NCBI GenBank assembly: GCA_011049955.1
Contig: DRGV01000085.1
Location: forward strand, 1-5,397
Source of the DNA: a bacterium
Lineage (GTDB): Bacteria; UBP18; UBA7526
DNA: 5,397 nucleotides
Direction: 5' to 3'
Shown: positions 1 to 5,300 of the stretch, one piece after another
Position numbering within the stretch: the first letter of the stretch is position 1
Layout of the letters: each line of letters starts with the position of its first letter
The notes under the pieces: generated by a model
Told to the model about the DNA's origin: nothing
The model's input: the letters and a program-made list of their open reading frames with translations, nothing else
Databases searched by the model: none
Made by a program: the position numbers and the translations under genes

Positions 1-1
1 G

Positions 2-20
2 AGATGTGTATAAGAGACAG
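2..20 (+). other. Tn5/Nextera mosaic-end adapter (library artefact)
   Basis: The 19 bases AGATGTGTATAAGAGACAG are an exact match to the Tn5 transposase mosaic end used in Nextera libraries. Their position at the very edge of the window indicates untrimmed adapter at a contig end and not biology. The adapter also puts an in-frame TAA (11-13) in front of the reading frame that is otherwise open from base 23 to 256, which hides that partial gene from ORF callers. Confidence 0.97.
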
Positions 21-259
21 AGGCTGTCCCTTCCTTAAAATTAGCTTATATTTACGTTGACAGATTAAACCTCAGGTTCGGTGTCTGGAAGAGCCTCTAC
101 CCCTTCTTAAAAAGGTATTATCCAGAAACTATTTCTAAAATAAGCAGAGTACTCTTCAACAAGAAAGAGAGCGAGAAGTATTCTTCAGAACTCCACCAGC
201 GAATAAAAGATATAGCAAAAGACTTTCATCTGTTAGAGAAAGTAAGATTCTGTTTCTGA
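21..259 (+). CDS. 3' end of an unidentified protein, possibly SPL-family radical SAM
   Basis: The frame with codons starting at 23 is open to a TGA at 257-259 and encodes about 78 residues, ending HLLEKVRFCF. The 5' part is missing because the contig starts here. The segment RFGVWKSLYPFLKRYYPE followed by a charged helical tail (SSELHQRIKDIAKDF) resembles the C-terminus of SPL-like radical SAM proteins (the spore photoproduct lyase-related or 'DNA repair photolyase' group), where a conserved Trp/Phe helix and a '..YP.L' segment precede a Lys/Arg-rich end. The radical SAM CxxxCxxC motif would lie upstream and cannot be seen, so this is a weak family guess from memory. The stop overlaps the next start by one base (TGATG), so the two genes were probably translationally coupled. 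Confidence 0.45.
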
Positions 260-426
260 TGATTGATGTAACGGCACCCACTAGGGTGGATTTGGCAGGG
301 GGAACGCTTGATATCTATCCCCTCTATCTCTTTGAGGAGGGAAGCCTAACAGTCAATGTAGCCATTAGCCTTTATTCTCAGGTGAAGATAAAGAGGAGAG
401 GTCTTAAAATATCTGAATTTCAATAA
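259..426 (+). pseudogene. GHMP-family kinase, N-terminal fragment (55 aa)
   Basis: The ATG at 259 overlaps the preceding stop codon. The product begins MIDVTAPTRVDLAGGTLDIY and continues through a segment ending AISLYSQVKIKRRG. The 'APTRVDLAGGTLD' segment is the characteristic first strand and substrate-side loop of GHMP kinases (galactokinase, mevalonate kinase, heptose-7-phosphate kinase superfamily). Members are normally about 300-350 residues. Here the frame stops at a TAA (424-426) after 55, before the glycine-rich ATP-binding motif (GLGSS-like) that the reaction needs, so the product cannot be an active kinase. The reading breaks off three bases before a 7-nt-period palindromic repeat at 429-579, and no remaining kinase sequence follows. 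The substrate cannot be told from this fragment. It is either a real truncation at the repeat or an assembly misjoin inside it. Confidence 0.72.
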
Positions 427-428
427 TT

Positions 429-579
429 ACACGGATGGGCACAAATGATTAAATGCAAAATGTAAAATTTAAAATGCAAAATGACAAATCAAAATGTAAA
501 GCTTAAGAAATTTTTGAATTTTAATATGTAATTTTGATTTTTAATATTTAATTTTTGATTTTTATCTGCTAATCCGTGT
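429..579. repeat. AT-rich palindromic element with 7-nt period
   Basis: The ends are an exact 8-bp inverted repeat, ACACGGAT (429-436) and ATCCGTGT (572-579). Inside, the left arm (451-485) is a run of 7-mers: AAATGCA, AAATGTA, AAATTTA, AAATGCA, AAATGAC. The right arm (532-566) is complementary in style: TTTTGAT, TTTTAAT, ATTTAAT, TTTTGAT, TTTTATC. The arms meet near the GCTTAAG at 501-507. No protein is encoded. The element fills almost all of the gap before hisG, ending three bases before the SD tract, so a transcript crossing it could fold into a long, weak AT hairpin. A MITE-like or fold-back origin is inference. Confidence 0.8.
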
Positions 580-582
580 CTA

Positions 583-590
583 AAAGGAGG
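583..590 (+). promoter_or_regulatory. Ribosome binding site of hisG
   Basis: AAAGGAGG is a near-perfect anti-SD complement with an 8-nt gap to the ATG at 599. It fixes the hisG start and indicates classical SD-led initiation in this organism. Confidence 0.85.
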
Positions 591-598
591 TAATTAGA

Positions 599-1471
599 AT
601 GAGAAAACTAAAGTTGGGTTTGCCCAAGGGAAGCCTACAGGAGTCGACCATCTCCATCTTTGAGAAGGCCGGCTATCGGATAAGGGTGGATGAGAGGTCC
701 TATTTTCCCTCCATCGATGATCCAGAGATAGAGTGTATGCTCATCCGGGCTCAGGAGATGGCCAGATATGTCCAGGATGGGGTCATTGACTGTGGAATAA
801 CGGGAAAGGACTGGATAATGGAAAATAGGGCAAAGGTCATTGAGATGGCAGATCTGGTCTATAGCAAGAGAGGGATGAGACCGGTGAAGTGGGTCTTGGC
901 AGTTCCTGTAGCAAGTAAAATAAAGTCAGCTAAAGACCTGAAAGGGAAAAGGATTGCCACCGAGGCCGTGAATCTAACAAAGGACTATCTAAAGAGAAAT
1001 AAGGTAAAGGCAATAGTTGAGTTCTCTTGGGGAGCGACAGAGGTCAAGCTTCCTAAATTGGCCGATGCCATCGTTGAGATTACAGAGACTGGTGCTTCTT
1101 TAGAGGCGAATAACCTGAGAATTGTGGAGACTATCCTGGAATCTACTCCCAGACTCATCATGAATAAGCAATCCTTTAAGGATTCCTGGAAGAGAAAGAA
1201 AGTAGAGAAACTTGCTCTTCTTTTGAAAGGAGCCATCAATGCCGTTGGTAAGGTAGGACTCATGATGAATGTGAGGAAGAAGGACCTTAAGAAGGTATTG
1301 AAGATCCTCCCTGCCCTTCAGAGACCCACTGTCTCTCCTTTGAGCGATCCCAGTTGGGTGGATGTTACCACCATCATCGATGAGAAGGTAGTGAGGGATT
1401 TAATCCCTAAACTGAAGGAGATCGGTGCCACCGGGATCGTGGAGTATCCACTCAATAAAATAATTCTATAA
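599..1471 (+). CDS. hisG: ATP phosphoribosyltransferase, long form (HisG-L)
   Basis: It catalyses the first step of histidine biosynthesis in the cytoplasm, joining ATP and PRPP to give phosphoribosyl-ATP. Visible motifs are the N-terminal LGLPKGSLQ (residues 6-14), GITGKDWI (66-73), the EAVNLTKDYL segment (122-131) and the PRPP-binding signature ADAIVEITETGASLEANNL (155-173, core ETGAS). At 290 residues it matches the long HisG form. Residues about 205-290, ending with TGIVEYPLNKII, form the ferredoxin/ACT-like regulatory domain where histidine feedback inhibition normally acts, so no HisZ partner should be needed. The start is set by the AAAGGAGG at 583-590. No other his gene is in the window, so the histidine genes are scattered or the gene stands apart from its operon. 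The coding sequence appears intact. Confidence 0.96.
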   Translation: MRKLKLGLPKGSLQESTISIFEKAGYRIRVDERSYFPSIDDPEIECMLIRAQEMARYVQDGVIDCGITGKDWIMENRAKVIEMADLVYSKRGMRPVKWVLAVPVASKIKSAKDLKGKRIATEAVNLTKDYLKRNKVKAIVEFSWGATEVKLPKLADAIVEITETGASLEANNLRIVETILESTPRLIMNKQSFKDSWKRKKVEKLALLLKGAINAVGKVGLMMNVRKKDLKKVLKILPALQRPTVSPLSDPSWVDVTTIIDEKVVRDLIPKLKEIGATGIVEYPLNKIIL

Positions 1472-1494
1472 AAGTAGGAAAGTAGGAAAGAAGA

Positions 1495-1610
1495 AGAGTA
1501 TCAGATTACCAGAATACCAGATGGAGAAGATCAGTTATCAGAAGGCCAGATTGAATCTGAAATCTGATTTCTGAATTCTCATTCTGATACTCTGATGTTC
1601 TGCATTCTGA
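1495..1610. repeat. CAGA/TCTG palindromic element with 7-8-nt period
   Basis: An exact 11-bp inverted repeat, AGAGTATCAGA (1495-1505) and TCTGATACTCT (1583-1593), brackets arms built from short units. The left arm repeats CAGA at 1502, 1510, 1518, 1539 and 1547. The right arm repeats TCTG at 1556, 1563, 1570, 1583, 1591, 1599 and 1606. A short AAAGTAGG duplication (1472-1487) lies just before it. The element sits just downstream of hisG and could fold in the 3' untranslated region. It lacks the T-run of a standard intrinsic terminator. Bases 1611-1671, between it and the next gene, hold only a weak GCCAG/CTGGC inverted repeat (1628-1642). Confidence 0.75.
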
Positions 1611-1671
1611 GCCTCGCGAAGAATTTAGCCAGCTTGCCTGGCATCTATTCTCAATTATCTGTAGAAGTAAG

Positions 1672-1827
1672 ATGAAAAAATTTCTGAAGAAGTTACAGGG
1701 AAAACTGAGGAAGCTTTTTGGTGGAGGCAAGTTCTTATGTGACTCCTGCTTATACGATTATCGAGGAGCCTGTTCTCGCCCTGAGAAACCGAACGCTACT
1801 GAATGCCCAGATTATAAAAGGAGATAA
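1672..1827 (+). CDS. Small four-cysteine protein, putative metal-binding (51 aa)
   Basis: The ATG at 1672 opens a 51-codon frame ending in TAA at 1825-1827. The first 20 residues are strongly basic and amphipathic (MKKFLKKLQGKLRKLFGGGK). A compact cysteine module follows: C23-x2-C26, C34 and C45, within CDSCLYDYRGACSRPEKPNA and then TECPDYKRR. Spacing C-x2-C-x7-C-x10-C suggests one zinc ion or an iron-sulphur site. The conserved look of 'PNATECPDY' (Pro, Asn and Asp at turns) argues for a real gene and not a chance frame. The upstream GTAGAAGTAAG is only a weak SD. I do not recognise a named family. It resembles small uncharacterised proteins with a CDSC...RPE.PNA..C.DY pattern that I recall from other bacteria. 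The basic head could bind nucleic acid or membrane, which is inference. It is flanked on both sides by palindromic repeats. Confidence 0.7.
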   Translation: MKKFLKKLQGKLRKLFGGGKFLCDSCLYDYRGACSRPEKPNATECPDYKRR

Positions 1828-1849
1828 ACGTAAAAAACAAATGACTGAA

Positions 1850-1940
1850 GGGGAACAAGGGTGACCAGGGTGGCAAGGGCGACACGGATTTTAAACCCTT
1901 GTTACCCCCTGTGCCCCCTGTTACCCGTGTAACCCCTGGG
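1850..1940. repeat. G/C-run palindromic element with 9-nt period and G-quadruplex motifs
   Basis: The left arm is four 9-mers in exact register: GGGGAACAA (1850), GGGTGACCA (1859), GGGTGGCAA (1868) and GGGCGACAC (1877). After a GGATTTTAAA spacer the right arm has five 9-mers: CCCTTGTTA (1896), CCCCCTGTG (1905), CCCCCTGTT (1914), ACCCGTGTA (1923) and ACCCCTGGG (1932). AACAAGGG (1854-1861) pairs exactly with CCCTTGTT (1896-1903). Four G-runs with loops of 5, 6 and 6 nt on the + strand fit the canonical G-quadruplex pattern, and the C-runs give another on the - strand. The motif GACACGGATT (1881-1890) is the exact reverse complement of 571-580 in the first element. Confidence 0.85.
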
Positions 1941-1967
1941 CTATCTAATTTCTGACATCTAAACTCT

Positions 1968-1975
1968 AAGGAGGT
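1968..1975 (+). promoter_or_regulatory. Ribosome binding site of the Mth938-like gene
   Basis: AAGGAGGT lies 5 nt before the ATG at 1981. It is a strong SD that fixes the start of the first gene in the 1981-3668 cluster. Confidence 0.85.
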
Positions 1976-1980
1976 AAGCA

Positions 1981-2319
1981 ATGATCGAGTCCTATTCCTT
2001 TGGCTCTATGGTCATCGATGGCAAGGAGTATACCTCTGACCTCATCATCTATCCCGATCATACCCAGGACTCCTGGTGGAGAAAGGAAGGCCATCGGTTA
2101 GATATTGAGGATATAAAGGAAATCTTAGAGGCCAAGCCAGAGGTCCTTGTGGTAGGAACCGGTGCTTCTGGATTGGTGGAGATTCCAGAGGAGACAGAGA
2201 AACATATCAGGAGTAAAGGAATAAGGCTCATCGTCCAGAAGTCAGAAGAGGCCTACAAGACTTTTAATGCGCTCTCTAAATCAAAGAAGGTCATCGGCGC
2301 CTTTCATCTAACTTGTTAA
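1981..2319 (+). CDS. Mth938-like domain protein (DUF498/AAMDC family)
   Basis: A 112-residue protein that matches the Mth938-like fold family along its full length. The signature parts are ESYSFGSMVIDGKEYTSDLI (residues 3-22), the WWRKEGHRL segment (32-40), EVLVVGTGASGLVEIPEE (54-71, the family's hallmark glycine-rich VGTG..G loop followed by a Pro) and the C-terminal HLTC (109-112). The fold is a small three-layer alpha/beta domain. Homologues are found in archaea, bacteria and animals (AAMDC, NDUFAF3), and in bacteria the biochemical role is unknown. There is no signal peptide, so it should be cytoplasmic. It is the first gene of a tight three-gene cluster: its stop codon TAA shares a base with the ATG of the M23 peptidase gene (TAATG). 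Confidence 0.93.
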   Translation: MIESYSFGSMVIDGKEYTSDLIIYPDHTQDSWWRKEGHRLDIEDIKEILEAKPEVLVVGTGASGLVEIPEETEKHIRSKGIRLIVQKSEEAYKTFNALSKSKKVIGAFHLTC

Positions 2320-3182
2320 TGCAGAAGAAATTACTAATTGCCATAATTTCTTTATTTTTAACTATCTCTTCAGGTTTGGCTCAAGAGCTTGACATAAGAA
2401 TAGCGCCGAAAAGTGTCGGACAGGGAAAGACGTTGGTAGTCTATCTTGAATCTCCACAGACCTTAAAAGACCTGAAAGCAGACTTTTTGGGAAGAGAAAT
2501 AAAGTTCTATGAAATAAGAGAGAATAACTATCGCGCTATTATTGGAATACCGTTTATTACCAAACCAGGAAGATATAAGATTCTCTTCACAATTAAAACA
2601 GAAGAGGGATTAAAAGTCGAATGGAAGGAAACAGTCCAGATAAAAAGAACAGTTTTTAAGAAAGAAGCCCTCTCCATTCCTCCGGAAAAGAGTGGGTATC
2701 TCACTTCTAAGTATTTGGGAAAAGAGGGAAAGAGGATAAGAAGAACCTATGAGAAAGAGGAACTGGAACAGCTCTGGAAGGGAAGATTCATCTTTCCCGC
2801 AGAGGGGAGGATCTCTTCCCCCTTTGGGGCCTACCGGGTTTACAACAAAGGAAAGGCCTCCTGGAGGCATAAGGGAGTGGATATCGCCAATAAGGAAGGG
2901 ACAGAAGTTCTTGCTCCTAACTCTGGAATAATTGTTCTATCAAAAGATATGAGAGTTCATGGAGGAACGATAATCATAAGTCATGGTCAGGGAATCTTCT
3001 CCATCTTCTCCCATCTCAAAGAACGGCTGGTTAAGAAGGGTGGGGAGGTAGAGAGAGGTCAGTTAATCGGAACTATGGGTCGGACAGGATTGGCTACGGG
3101 CCCTCATCTACACTGGGGACTATGCGCTTCCGGGATAGTGGTTGATCCTCTGGAGTGGACGAAGAGAAAAATTAAAGATTAG
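2319..3182 (+). CDS. Secreted M23 family peptidase (LytM-type endopeptidase)
   Basis: A zinc metallopeptidase predicted to cut peptidoglycan cross-links outside the cytoplasm. Residues 1-22 form a signal peptide (MQKKLLIAIISLFLTISSGLA, cleavage likely after SGLA). Residues about 23-110 are a beta-rich Ig-like domain of the type found N-terminal to some M23 domains. A charged linker (about 111-155) leads to the catalytic domain, about 158-280. All metal and catalytic residues are present: H184 and D188 in RHKGVD, H232 in FSHL, and H263 and H265 in GPHLHWG, so it should be active. There is no lipobox, transmembrane anchor or LysM/SH3 domain. I chose the ATG at 2319 over the in-frame TTG at 2313 because it overlaps the preceding stop (TAATG) and gives a normal signal peptide. 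No clear SD precedes it, which fits translational coupling. Confidence 0.95.
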   Translation: MQKKLLIAIISLFLTISSGLAQELDIRIAPKSVGQGKTLVVYLESPQTLKDLKADFLGREIKFYEIRENNYRAIIGIPFITKPGRYKILFTIKTEEGLKVEWKETVQIKRTVFKKEALSIPPEKSGYLTSKYLGKEGKRIRRTYEKEELEQLWKGRFIFPAEGRISSPFGAYRVYNKGKASWRHKGVDIANKEGTEVLAPNSGIIVLSKDMRVHGGTIIISHGQGIFSIFSHLKERLVKKGGEVERGQLIGTMGRTGLATGPHLHWGLCASGIVVDPLEWTKRKIKD

Positions 3183-3188
3183 GGGAGG
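3182..3188 (+). promoter_or_regulatory. Ribosome binding site that decides the flavodoxin-like start
   Basis: GGGGAGG abuts one ATG directly (3189, zero spacing) and lies 6 nt before a second in-frame ATG (3195). Only the second is correctly spaced, so translation most likely starts at 3195. The first G is also the last base of the M23 stop codon. Confidence 0.8.
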
Positions 3189-3194
3189 ATGAGA

Positions 3195-3668
3195 ATGGCA
3201 AAGGTTTTAGTTATTTACTACTCAAAGACCGGGAATACGGAAGAGATGGCCAAACTTGTGGGAGAGGGAGTGAAGGAAGAGGGAGTAGAGGTAGAAGTGA
3301 AGAAGATAGAGGATACCAGGGTAGATGAACTCTTGAAGGCGGATGGGATAATCATCGGTTCTCCTACCTACTATGGAGACATGGCTGCTTCCATTAAGGA
3401 ACTTTTAGATGAGAGTGTAAAATTCCATGGAGAGTTGCAGGGTAAGGTGGGAGGGGCCTTCTCTTCCTCTGCAAATATTGGGGGAGGGAATGAGACTACC
3501 ATTATGAATATCCTGAAGGCCTTCTTGATCCATGGCATGATTGTTCAGGGAACTTCGCAGGGAGACCACTATGGCCCGGTGGCCATCGGGGCACCAGATG
3601 AAAGAAGCAAGAGCCAATGTCAGGATTTAGGCCGCAGGGTAGCCAGACTGGTAAAGAGATTATCCTGA
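3195..3668 (+). CDS. Flavodoxin-like NAD(P)H:quinone oxidoreductase (WrbA-type) family protein
   Basis: A 157-residue FMN-binding flavodoxin-fold protein. The first strand and phosphate-binding loop are VLVIYYSKTGNTEEMA (residues 4-19, SKTGNT holding the FMN phosphate). The second flavin loop is GSPTYYGDMA (55-64). SSSANIGGGNETT (90-102) and GDHYGPVAIGAPDE (123-136) match the third flavin-contact region of WrbA-like quinone reductases. The protein is shorter than typical WrbA (about 190-200 residues) and seems to lack part of the insertion used for tetramer assembly, so it may be a short flavodoxin/NADPH-dependent FMN reductase relative and its electron partner is unclear. It is cytoplasmic. 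It begins 12 nt after the M23 stop and is the last gene of the 1981-3668 cluster. I use the ATG at 3195, not 3189, because of SD spacing. Confidence 0.9.
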   Translation: MAKVLVIYYSKTGNTEEMAKLVGEGVKEEGVEVEVKKIEDTRVDELLKADGIIIGSPTYYGDMAASIKELLDESVKFHGELQGKVGGAFSSSANIGGGNETTIMNILKAFLIHGMIVQGTSQGDHYGPVAIGAPDERSKSQCQDLGRRVARLVKRLS

Positions 3669-3690
3669 AGCATTAAAAATTAGAAGGAAG

Positions 3691-3770
3691 GGATTCAAAC
3701 GGATGGATGCAGATGCAAACGGATAGGTTATCCGTATGAATCCGCTCAAATCCGTATAAATCCGCGTTTT
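3691..3770. repeat. ATCCG/CGGAT palindromic element with exact 10-nt period
   Basis: Eight consecutive 10-mers in exact register. The left arm is GGATTCAAAC (3691), GGATGGATGC (3701), AGATGCAAAC (3711) and GGATAGGTTA (3721). The right arm is TCCGTATGAA (3731), TCCGCTCAAA (3741), TCCGTATAAA (3751) and TCCGCGTTTT (3761). The centre is a perfect hairpin, ACGGATA (3719-3725), loop GGT, TATCCGT (3729-3735), and the tract ends with TTTT (3767-3770). A terminator or mRNA-end role for the flavodoxin cluster is possible but the stem is imperfect. The 10-nt spacing is close to one helical turn of DNA. Confidence 0.87.
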
Positions 3771-3793
3771 GCCGAATGATAACGAGGTCTATC

Positions 3794-4045
3794 GTGAAAG
3801 TCTTCTATAAAGAAGACGAAAGAGTTATCTATACTGTAAAAGAGAATTATGGGGTAACCTACATCATATTTAAAGGAGTAATCGACATTACTAAATCTTT
3901 CCCCTTTGAGGCCAATAGTGAGGGGAGGTGTATCGGGTTCGATGTTCCAGAGGATCTAGACCTGAAAGAGTTTGACGACGCCTTGAAGAGGTTTGCTAGG
4001 GAAAAAGGATTCCTGGTCACTGGAGAAAAAAGTGATTATTGCTGA
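3794..4045 (+). CDS. Unknown 83-aa protein overlapping the EndoQ-type gene
   Basis: I do not recognise this protein. The open frame extends back to an ATG at 3776, but that start lies just beside the palindromic repeat and lacks an SD. The in-frame GTG at 3794 has GAGG at 3784-3787 with 6-nt spacing, so I prefer it. The 83-residue product looks globular and mixed alpha/beta: strands around VIYTVKENYGVTYIIFKGVI (11-30), then an acidic turn (PEDLDL, 52-57) and one clear amphipathic helix (LKEFDDALKRFAREKG, 57-72). There is no signal peptide and no cysteine pair (single C46 and the terminal C83). Its last 14 bases overlap the start of the EndoQ-type gene, which argues for translational coupling and a shared process. 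The function is unknown. A DNA-repair accessory role is inference from position only. Confidence 0.7.
   Translation: MKVFYKEDERVIYTVKENYGVTYIIFKGVIDITKSFPFEANSEGRCIGFDVPEDLDLKEFDDALKRFAREKGFLVTGEKSDYC
4021..4025 (+). promoter_or_regulatory. SD inside the upstream gene that decides the EndoQ GTG start
   Basis: TGGAG (4021-4025) sits 6 nt before GTG (4032), which begins MIIADLHIHS, the standard opening of this PHP family. The longer frame back to ATG 3993 would add residues MLGKKDSWSLEKK that lie within the upstream gene and are not typical of the family. Confidence 0.7.
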
Positions 4046-5252
4046 TCTCCACATCCATTCCAAATATTCCCGGGCTACTTCTAAGAATATGAATATTGAG
4101 GGAATAACTGAATGGGCAAAGATAAAGGGGATCAATCTCTTGGGCACCGGAGACTTTACTCATTATCAGTGGCTTGCCGAACTGAAGGCCCATCTAAAAG
4201 AAATCTCTTATGGCCTCTATGAATGTAATGGAACCCACTTCTTCCTGACTGGTGAGGTATCGAGCATCTACTCCCAGGGAGGGAAGGTAAGGAAAATCCA
4301 TACCATCATCTTCGCCCCCAGCTTCCAGGTCGCAGAAGGGATAAATAAGGAGCTTTCTAAGATTGGAAACTTAGATGCTGATGGAAGGCCTATCCTTGGC
4401 CTATCGGCAAAAGATTTAGTAGGAATTGTTTTAGGAATATCAAAGGATTGTTTCATCGTTCCCGCCCATATCTGGACTCCCTGGTTTAGCCTATTCGGTG
4501 CCAACTCGGGATTCGATGATATTGAAGAATGCTTTGGAGAATATACCAAAAATATCCATGCTTTGGAGACCGGACTATCGAGTGATCCTTTGATGAATTG
4601 GACACTATCAAAACTGGATAGATTTACCCTTATCTCTAATTCCGATGCCCACTCCCCAGAGAATCTGGGAAGGGAGGTCAATATCTTTGACTGTAAATTA
4701 GATTACAAGGAGATAATCGAATCTATCAAGAAAAAAGACAAGACTAAATTCAAAGAGACCATAGAGTTCTTCCCTGAAGAGGGGAAGTACCACTTCGATG
4801 GCCACAGGAACTGCGGGATAGTCTTTTCTCCTAAAGAAGCCAAGGCCCATAATAATATCTGTCCCAAATGCAAAAAGCCTCTTACCATTGGAGTATTGCA
4901 TCGGGTGGATGAACTGTCAGATAGAGAATTAGGGTTTAAACCAAAAGCCGCCATTCCCTTCCGGCACTTAGTTCCTTTGAGGGAGATCATTGCTGTTTCT
5001 ATAGATAAGACCCGCACTTCAACAGCAGTCAAGAAATTGTATGACTATTTGGTTAGTCACTTTGGAAGCGAATTCCGGGTTCTTTTGGATATTCCCATTG
5101 AGGATTTAAGTAAGGCCCATTCAAAAGTGGCGGAAGCGCTTTCTCGGGCAAGGGAGGGAAAGGTAAAGATTGAGCCGGGGTATGACGGAGTCTATGGAAA
5201 GGTAGAAATATTTGAGAAGAAAGAAGGGGCCAGGCAGATGAACCTCTTCTAA
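4032..5252 (+). CDS. Endonuclease Q-type PHP-domain DNA repair nuclease
   Basis: EndoQ cleaves DNA 5' of deaminated bases (uracil, hypoxanthine, xanthine) and abasic sites. It is best known from Thermococcales archaea, with some bacterial members. The 406-residue protein starts with the PHP domain: DLHIHSKYSRAT (5-16, metal ligands H7 and H9), GTGDFTH (38-44), TGEVS (73-77), KIHTIIFAP (88-96, H90), PAHIWTPWFSLFG (144-156), ALETGLSSDP (177-186) and SDAHSPENLGRE (204-215). A zinc-binding-like module follows (HFDGHRNCG, 254-262; CPKC, 277-280). The family C-terminal region is IGVLHRVDELSDR (286-298) and PFRHLVPLREIIAVS (309-323), and the length is typical of EndoQ (about 400-425). The protein ends RQMNLF, a close match to the bacterial clamp-binding pentapeptide QLxLF. 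The start is GTG 4032, overlapping the preceding gene by 14 nt. All PHP metal residues I can judge are kept, so activity is expected. Confidence 0.9.
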   Translation: MIIADLHIHSKYSRATSKNMNIEGITEWAKIKGINLLGTGDFTHYQWLAELKAHLKEISYGLYECNGTHFFLTGEVSSIYSQGGKVRKIHTIIFAPSFQVAEGINKELSKIGNLDADGRPILGLSAKDLVGIVLGISKDCFIVPAHIWTPWFSLFGANSGFDDIEECFGEYTKNIHALETGLSSDPLMNWTLSKLDRFTLISNSDAHSPENLGREVNIFDCKLDYKEIIESIKKKDKTKFKETIEFFPEEGKYHFDGHRNCGIVFSPKEAKAHNNICPKCKKPLTIGVLHRVDELSDRELGFKPKAAIPFRHLVPLREIIAVSIDKTRTSTAVKKLYDYLVSHFGSEFRVLLDIPIEDLSKAHSKVAEALSRAREGKVKIEPGYDGVYGKVEIFEKKEGARQMNLF

Positions 5253-5254
5253 AA

Positions 5255-5293
5255 CGCAGATTAGCGCAGATCAAGACGCAGATGACCGCAAAT
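5255..5293. repeat. CGCAGAT short tandem repeat tract
   Basis: CGCAGA recurs at 5255, 5265 and 5277, with a shortened CGCAAAT copy at 5287, giving spacings of 10, 12 and 10 nt. It starts two bases after the EndoQ stop codon. The tract has one polarity only in this window. It resembles a left arm of the 10-nt-period element at 3691-3770, but no complementary right arm follows. Confidence 0.7.
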
Positions 5294-5300
5294 GTATGGT

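Noticed and set aside
501..580. Sigma-70 promoter upstream of hisG
   Set aside because: The tract is so AT-rich that many -10-like hexamers occur by chance, and I could not find a well-spaced -35/-10 pair.
1628..1642. Hairpin GCCAG-CTTGC-CTGGC as an intrinsic terminator after hisG
   Set aside because: The stem is only 5 bp and no T-run follows.
1506..1730. Minus-strand open frame of 74 codons
   Set aside because: It lies across the CAGA/TCTG palindrome and the opposite strand of the four-cysteine gene. Its composition is low complexity and no domain is visible.
1796..1981. Minus-strand open frame of 61 codons
   Set aside because: It is produced by the 9-nt-period G/C-run element, with Gly/Pro/Ser-rich translation and no recognisable domain.
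3189..3191. ATG 3189 as flavodoxin start
   Set aside because: The SD GGGGAGG ends at 3188, leaving no spacer. ATG 3195 has a 6-nt spacer and gives the usual MAKVLVIYYS opening.
3691..3770. CRISPR-like array
   Set aside because: Units are only 10 nt with no longer unique spacers, and the second half is inverted relative to the first. No cas gene is present.
3993..4031. Longer EndoQ start at ATG 3993
   Set aside because: It would add 13 residues encoded entirely within the upstream gene. The GTG at 4032 has an SD at 6-nt spacing and gives the family's normal N-terminus.
4268..4681. Minus-strand open frame of 137 codons opposite the EndoQ-type gene
   Set aside because: It is a shadow of a well-conserved + strand gene and has no recognisable motif of its own.
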